From JACVCS01 sp038328575 (lineage in GTDB: Bacteria; Planctomycetota; Phycisphaerae; Phycisphaerales; UBA1924), in NCBI GenBank assembly GCA_038328575.1, contig JBBQMD010000007.1, positions 7,198 to 71,197 on the forward strand: DNA of 64,000 nt. Reading direction: 5' to 3'. The notes beneath the pieces were generated by a model. The model had not been told where the DNA came from. It worked only from the letters and a program-made list of their open reading frames with translations, and did not search any database. Positions within the stretch are counted from its first letter, which is position 1. Each line of letters opens with the position of its first letter. Of the stretch, positions 59,897-64,000 are shown in pieces. The position numbers and the translations under genes were made by a program.

Positions 59897-60017
59897 GGGC
59901 AGCTTTCGAGCAGAGCCTCGACGAGAAGCTCAACCAGATCAAGGTAGCAGGGGACTGAAGAGGGGCCAAGAACGCGAAAGCCAAGGATACCGCGCCCTGG
60001 GGAAAAAAGGCTGGTCC

Positions 60018-60031
60018 TTGACGGCCGTCAA
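60018..60031 (+). promoter_or_regulatory. FNR/Crp-type palindrome upstream of norB
   Basis: A perfect 14-base palindrome, TTGAC-GGCC-GTCAA, lies 46 bases before the norB start codon and 121 bases before nuoH. It has the 5-4-5 form of FNR/Dnr/HcpR sites. Such regulators turn on NO reductases when oxygen is low or NO is present. Confidence 0.6.
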
Positions 60032-60077
60032 TGCGGTCCGCCAACCCAGGTTGCAGTCTGGCCCCTGGAGGTTATTC

Positions 60078-62246
60078 ATGAAACAGCGCTGGCTGATTCT
60101 CTCTCTGGTCCTGGTGGCCTCGGTCGGCATCCGGGGCCTCGGGGGCCGGCAGATCGCCCGCCATGCCCCGCCCATTCCTCAACCAGTTCGGCACCCGGAT
60201 GGTTTGTCTCTGGTGGATCCGGGCTGGATCCTGGCCGGGCAAAAAAACTACCTGGGCCATGGCGGCCAGCACATCGGCTCCATCTGGGGCCATGGCGCCT
60301 ATCTGGCCCCTGACTGGACCGCCAAGGCCCTGCACCGCTGGGCGGAACTGACCCTGGCCGAACAGCGGGCGGCCGGACTCACCGAAGCCGAGGCTCGGGC
60401 CCGGACCCAGGCGCTGTTCCAGACCAACACTTTTGAGGCCGCCGGCGAGCGCCTGCCCCTGGACGCCACCCGGGCCAGGGCCTATGTCCAGACCCGCACC
60501 GAACTGGCCCACATGGTGGTGGACGGCGATCGCGACGCCTCCATTCCCGCCCACTGGATCCCGACCCTGGCCGAAGGCGAGCGGGTCGCGGATTTCTTCC
60601 TGTGGACCGCCTGGACCGCCTCGGCGCGCCGCCCCGGCACCGCCACCAGCTATACCCAGAACTGGCCCCAGGAGCCCCTGGTGGGCAACCAGATCACCCC
60701 GATGAGCCATTTTTGGAGCATCCTTTCCATCGTGCTGCTCATCCTGTGCGTGGGCCTCATGGTCTGGCATCAGGCCAGCCAGCCCGAAGAAGCCTTCCCG
60801 GACCCCAAGCCCATGCTGCCCGCCCCGGCCAGCGCCAGCCAGCGCTGGGCCGCCCTGTACTTCGCGGTGGCCATGGCCCTGTTCATCGTCCAGATCGCCA
60901 TGGGCGTGTTCACCGCCCATGACGCCGTGGAAGCCAATGCCATCTATGGCCTGGACCTCAGCCGGATCCTGCCCTACGCCGCCAGCCGCACCTGGCACCT
61001 GCAGCTTGCCGTGTTCTGGATCGCCACCTGCTGGCTGGCCACCGGCCTCTACCTGGGCCCCAAACTCGCCGGCAAGGAACCCAAAGGCCAGTGGATCGGC
61101 GTTGCCGGTTTGCTGGTCGCCCTGGTCGTGGTGGTCGTGGGCGCCCTCGCCGGCAGCCAACAGGCCATCCTGGGCCGCCTCAGCGGCTCTTTCATGCTCG
61201 GCCACCAGGGCTATGAATACGTGGAACTGGGCCGGCTCTGGCAGATCCTGCTCACCGTCGGTCTCGTGGGCTGGCTGGTCCTGGTGTTCCGGGCCCTGCG
61301 TCCGGCCCTGGCCGAAGAAAAGGGCCAACTCGGCCTTCTGAAACTCTTCCTGCTGGCCGCCGTGGCCATCCCGCTCTTCTATTCGGCGGGGTTCATGTAC
61401 AACCGCGAAACCCACCTGGCCCTGGCCGAATACTGGCGCTGGTGGGTGGTGCATCTGTGGGTCGAGGGCTTCTTCGAGGTCTTCGCCACCGTCGCCATCG
61501 CCCTGCTGTCCACCCGTCTCGGCCTCCTGCGGGAAAAGACCGCCCTGCGCAGCGTGAACCTGAGCATGATCCTGTTCCTGGGCAGCGGCATCATCGGCAC
61601 CTTCCACCACCTCTACTTCTCCGGTTCGCCGGCCATCATCTCGGCCCTGGGCTCCATGTACAGCGCCCTGGAAAGCGTGCCCCTCACCATCGTCGGTTTC
61701 GAACTGGCCCAGAGCCTGCGCGCCGGCAAGGCCCTCGGCAGCGGCTACGAATGGCCGTTCAAGTTCTTCGGTGCGGTCTGCTTCTGGAACCTCCTGGGGG
61801 CCGGCGTGTTCGGCATGATGATCAATCCCCCCACCGTCCTGTATTTCTCCCAGGGCCTCAACACCACGCCCATCCACAGCCATGCCGCCCTCTTCGGCGT
61901 CTACGGCTTCCTGGCCATCGCCCTCATGCTGTTCGCCCTGCGCGGCATGACCCCGGACAAGGCCTGGGACACCAAATGGCTGAGCTGGGGCTTCTGGGGC
62001 CTGAACCTGGGCCTGGTGCTCATGCTGGTCCTGAGCCTCATCCCCAGCGGCATCTACCAGTTCATCCAGAGTCTGGAACACGGCACCTGGTTCGCCCGCA
62101 GCGCCGCCGTGGTGCAAAGCCCCTTCATCCGCACCACCACCTGGCTGCGCATGCCCGGCGACGTCCTCTTCGGCCTCGGCGCCCTGTGCATCACCGTCTT
62201 CACCGTCAAGGCCGTCATCGCCACCTGGAAGTGGAGAAACGTCTAG
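60078..62246 (+). CDS. norB: quinol-dependent nitric oxide reductase (qNOR)
   Basis: A 722-residue membrane enzyme that reduces NO to N2O with quinol as electron donor. A first helix and a ~210-residue extra-cytoplasmic domain (SLVDPGWILAGQKNYLGHGGQHIGS) precede the 12-helix heme-copper oxidase-like part. No CxxCH is present, so no heme c, as expected for qNOR. Probable heme and FeB ligands are His306 (RTWHLQ), His459 (VVHLWVEGFFEVF, with the nearby Glu), His510/511 (GTFHHLYFSG) and His600/602 (HSHAALFG). GGAGG seven bases before the ATG at 60078 fixes the start. It is convergent with glnS. Confidence 0.95.
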   Translation: MKQRWLILSLVLVASVGIRGLGGRQIARHAPPIPQPVRHPDGLSLVDPGWILAGQKNYLGHGGQHIGSIWGHGAYLAPDWTAKALHRWAELTLAEQRAAGLTEAEARARTQALFQTNTFEAAGERLPLDATRARAYVQTRTELAHMVVDGDRDASIPAHWIPTLAEGERVADFFLWTAWTASARRPGTATSYTQNWPQEPLVGNQITPMSHFWSILSIVLLILCVGLMVWHQASQPEEAFPDPKPMLPAPASASQRWAALYFAVAMALFIVQIAMGVFTAHDAVEANAIYGLDLSRILPYAASRTWHLQLAVFWIATCWLATGLYLGPKLAGKEPKGQWIGVAGLLVALVVVVVGALAGSQQAILGRLSGSFMLGHQGYEYVELGRLWQILLTVGLVGWLVLVFRALRPALAEEKGQLGLLKLFLLAAVAIPLFYSAGFMYNRETHLALAEYWRWWVVHLWVEGFFEVFATVAIALLSTRLGLLREKTALRSVNLSMILFLGSGIIGTFHHLYFSGSPAIISALGSMYSALESVPLTIVGFELAQSLRAGKALGSGYEWPFKFFGAVCFWNLLGAGVFGMMINPPTVLYFSQGLNTTPIHSHAALFGVYGFLAIALMLFALRGMTPDKAWDTKWLSWGFWGLNLGLVLMLVLSLIPSGIYQFIQSLEHGTWFARSAAVVQSPFIRTTTWLRMPGDVLFGLGALCITVFTVKAVIATWKWRNV

Positions 62247-62284
62247 TCACACCGATCTCCCAGGTCCCGGACCAGCTTCAGGGT

Positions 62285-62316
62285 CGTTTCCTGAGTTGCA
62301 AGCAACTCAGAAAACG
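62285..62316. terminator. long inverted repeat between norB and glnS
   Basis: CGTTT-C-CTGAGTTGC-AA-GCAACTCAG-A-AAACG forms a 14-bp stem with one mismatch and a two- to four-base loop. It lies 38 bases after the norB stop and about 170 bases after the glnS stop. It could act on both strands, but no T-run follows on either side, so a classical rho-independent terminator is uncertain. Confidence 0.5.
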
Positions 62317-62489
62317 GCGGGTGGTTCCGGGACGGGGAGGCGACATCCTTGGCTTAAGGCCAGGAATAAGCCACTGCCGGTCGAGACCTGGCCCTGTCAT
62401 CGAAAGCATCGGTTCAAACCGTCCCGCATGCCTCCGCCCCGCGGAGGCAAGCGATCTTCCGAGACGACCGTTGGGACCCGTCTAAAGGT

Positions 62490-64000
62490 CTAACCTTGGG
62501 GTTCGAGTTTGGCCCAGGAGTCCTTGAGGCTGACGGTGCGGTTGAAGACGGGGCGCCGTCCCGGGAGTCGGCATCCATGATGAAGTAGCCCAGGCGCTCG
62601 AACTGGAAACGCTCGCCCGGCTTGGCCGCAGCCAGCACCGGCTCCAGCTGGGCACCGGCCAGCACCTCGACGCTGGCGGGATTGAGGAATCCGCGCCAAT
62701 CGCCGCCCTCGGGGACGTCCATGGGATCCTTGGCCGTGAACAACCGGTCGTAGAGTCGCACTTCGGCAGCCTGGGCGTGCCGGGCCGAGACCCAGTGCAG
62801 GGTGCCCTTGACCTTGCGGCCGTCGGGGGCGTCCCCGCCCAGGGAGGCGGGATCCCAGGTGCAGCGCAGCTCCACCACCGCGCCGGTGGCATCCTTGAGG
62901 ACCTCGGTGCAGCGCACCAGACAGGCGTTCTTCAGCCGCACCTCGGCCCCGGGGGCCAGGCGGAACCATTTCTTGGCCGGCACTTCCTGGAAGTCTTCCT
63001 GTTCGATGAAGATTTCCCGGGCGAACGGGACCTGGCGCCGGCCCTGGGCCGGATCGTCGGGATGGTTGGCCACATCCAGCCAGTGCACTTCGCCTTCGGC
63101 CAGGTTCTCGATGACCAGTTTCAGGGGCCGCAGCACGGCCATGGCCCGCTTGGCCCGGGCCGCCAGGTCTTCGCGCACGCAGTGCTCCAGCAGGCCCACG
63201 TCGGCCACCATGTCGCGCTTGGCCACGCCCACCTTTTCCGCAAAGGCGCGGATGCTCTCCGGGGTGTAACCCCTTCGGCGCAGGCCGGTGAGGGTCGGCA
63301 TGCGCGGATCATCCCAGTTCTTCACATGGCCTTCCTTGACCAGCTCCAGCAGGCGGCGCTTGCTCATGACCGTGGAGGTGAGGTTCAGCCGGGCGAATTC
63401 GATCTGCCGGGGCAGGGGCCGCTTGAAGAACTGCCCGGCGATATCCTGTTCCAGGAACCATTCGTACAGGGGCCGGTGATCCTCGTATTCCAGGGTGCAG
63501 ATGGAATGGGTGATCCGCTCGATGGCATCCGAGACGCCGTGGGCGTAGTCGTACATGGGGTAGATCAGCCAGGCATTGCCGGTGCGGTGGTGGTGGGCCC
63601 GCTTGATGCGGTACATGAGCGGATCGCGCAGGTTCATGTTGGGACTCTGCATGTCGATCTTGGCCCGGAGCACCTTGGCGCCGTCGGCGAATTCCCCGGC
63701 CCGCATGCGCCGGAACAGGTCCAGGTTCTCTTCCACGCCCCGGTCCCGGAACGGGCTGTTGCGGCCTTCCTTGAAGAAGTTGCCGCGGTAGTCCCGGATC
63801 TCGTCCTCGGACAGGTCGCAGATGTAGGCCTTGCCCTCCTGGATCAGGAATTCGGCATAGTCGTACATGAACTGAAAATAGTCCGAGGCGTAGAACTCGC
63901 CGGCCCACTGGAAGCCCAGCCAGTGGACGTCATCCCGGATGGAATCGACATACTCCACTTCCTCCTTGGAGGGGTTGGTGTCATCGAAGCGCAGGTTGGT
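62490..64000 (-). CDS. glnS: glutaminyl-tRNA synthetase, cut at right edge, frameshift near 3' end
   Basis: A class I tRNA synthetase charging tRNA-Gln; about 500 residues are visible and the N-terminus with the HIGH motif is beyond the edge. The frame reads on to the edge (TNLRFDDTNPSKEEVEYVDSIRDDV). The KMSKS loop is TVMSKRRLLELV. The C-terminal anticodon-binding beta barrels are present. At about 62550-62553 the frame breaks: upstream sequence reads GYFIMDADSRDG, while the normal family end (PVFNRTVSLKDSWAKLEPQG, stop at 62490) is in another frame. One extra base in the run of four C would restore it. Without the shift the frame runs to 62414 with an unrelated tail. Sequencing error is the likeliest cause. 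Confidence 0.92.

Noticed and set aside
58298..59947. 549-residue frame opposite nuoI/nuoH
   Set aside because: Both nuo genes are certain on the other strand; this is a codon-bias artefact.
60072..62117. 681-residue open frame opposite norB
   Set aside because: Gly/Gln/His-rich mirror frame of norB, whose heme-ligand motifs are clear.

Overview
The window is a high-GC bacterial segment that appears to have two different origins. From position 1 to about 58.0-58.3 kb the gene set fits a planctomycete, most likely of the Phycisphaerae type. The pointers are two tandem DUF1559-like prepilin proteins with H-x10-DG tails, signal-peptide PDZ proteins, RsbU-type phosphatases, FkbM methyltransferases and a type 2 OMP decarboxylase. 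From about 58.3 kb to the right edge the genes (nuoI, nuoH, a quinol-type nitric oxide reductase, glnS) have another codon flavour, rich in GCC, CTG and GGC. They look like another phylum, perhaps Acidobacteriota; that assignment is only an inference. The boundary could be a metagenomic chimera or a transfer, and the sequence alone does not decide.

Layout, left to right. 0-2.4 kb: a cut-off secreted protein and two paralogous prepilins. 2.9-6.6 kb: a membrane-anchored PilB/GspE-like ATPase with a degenerate nucleotide site, followed by a CvpA-like four-helix protein with a very large soluble tail. 6.7-17.9 kb: signalling and secreted proteins (two SpoIIE/RsbU phosphatases, an S41 peptidase, a PDZ protein, a hybrid histidine kinase) plus galE. 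17.9-19.2 kb: trmD and rpsP, without rimM. 19.4-22.6 kb: a lipoprotein and an NtrB/NtrC-like pair. 22.7-30.7 kb: central carbon genes (phosphohexomutase, gnd, glucan phosphorylase), a PLP-homeostasis protein and small conserved proteins.

30.7-41.1 kb is a surface-polysaccharide locus. It holds a phosphorylase-fold protein, a GT2, a nucleotidyltransferase-kinase fusion with HldE domains in reversed order, a CgeB-like glycosyltransferase, another transferase-like protein, two FkbM methyltransferases and an RfbE-like epimerase. Two divergent neighbours there share the same C-terminal Rossmann-like module. 41.4-52.5 kb holds argB, an MsbA-like ABC exporter, tRNA-Ile2(CAU), thiS, clpS, a DMT permease, a zinc-ribbon protein, a PAP2 phosphatase, a GT2, a methyltransferase, a CDF metal exporter and an RMD1/DUF155 protein. 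52.7-57.6 kb holds tRNA-Ile(GAU), rimO, pheA, a DUF971 protein and pyrF. A PIN-domain gene with a small overlapping partner (57.6-58.3 kb) sits at the boundary.

The most interesting points are the inactive-looking membrane PilB homologue paired with the CvpA-like protein; an 8-bp tandem repeat family, one array of which separates an upstream ATG from pyrF out of frame; the shared YGxGxHTR module; a G4-like tract between gnd and the yggS homologue; a perfect FNR-like palindrome before norB; and the composition break at 58.3 kb. No CRISPR array, prophage, transposase or rRNA gene was seen.
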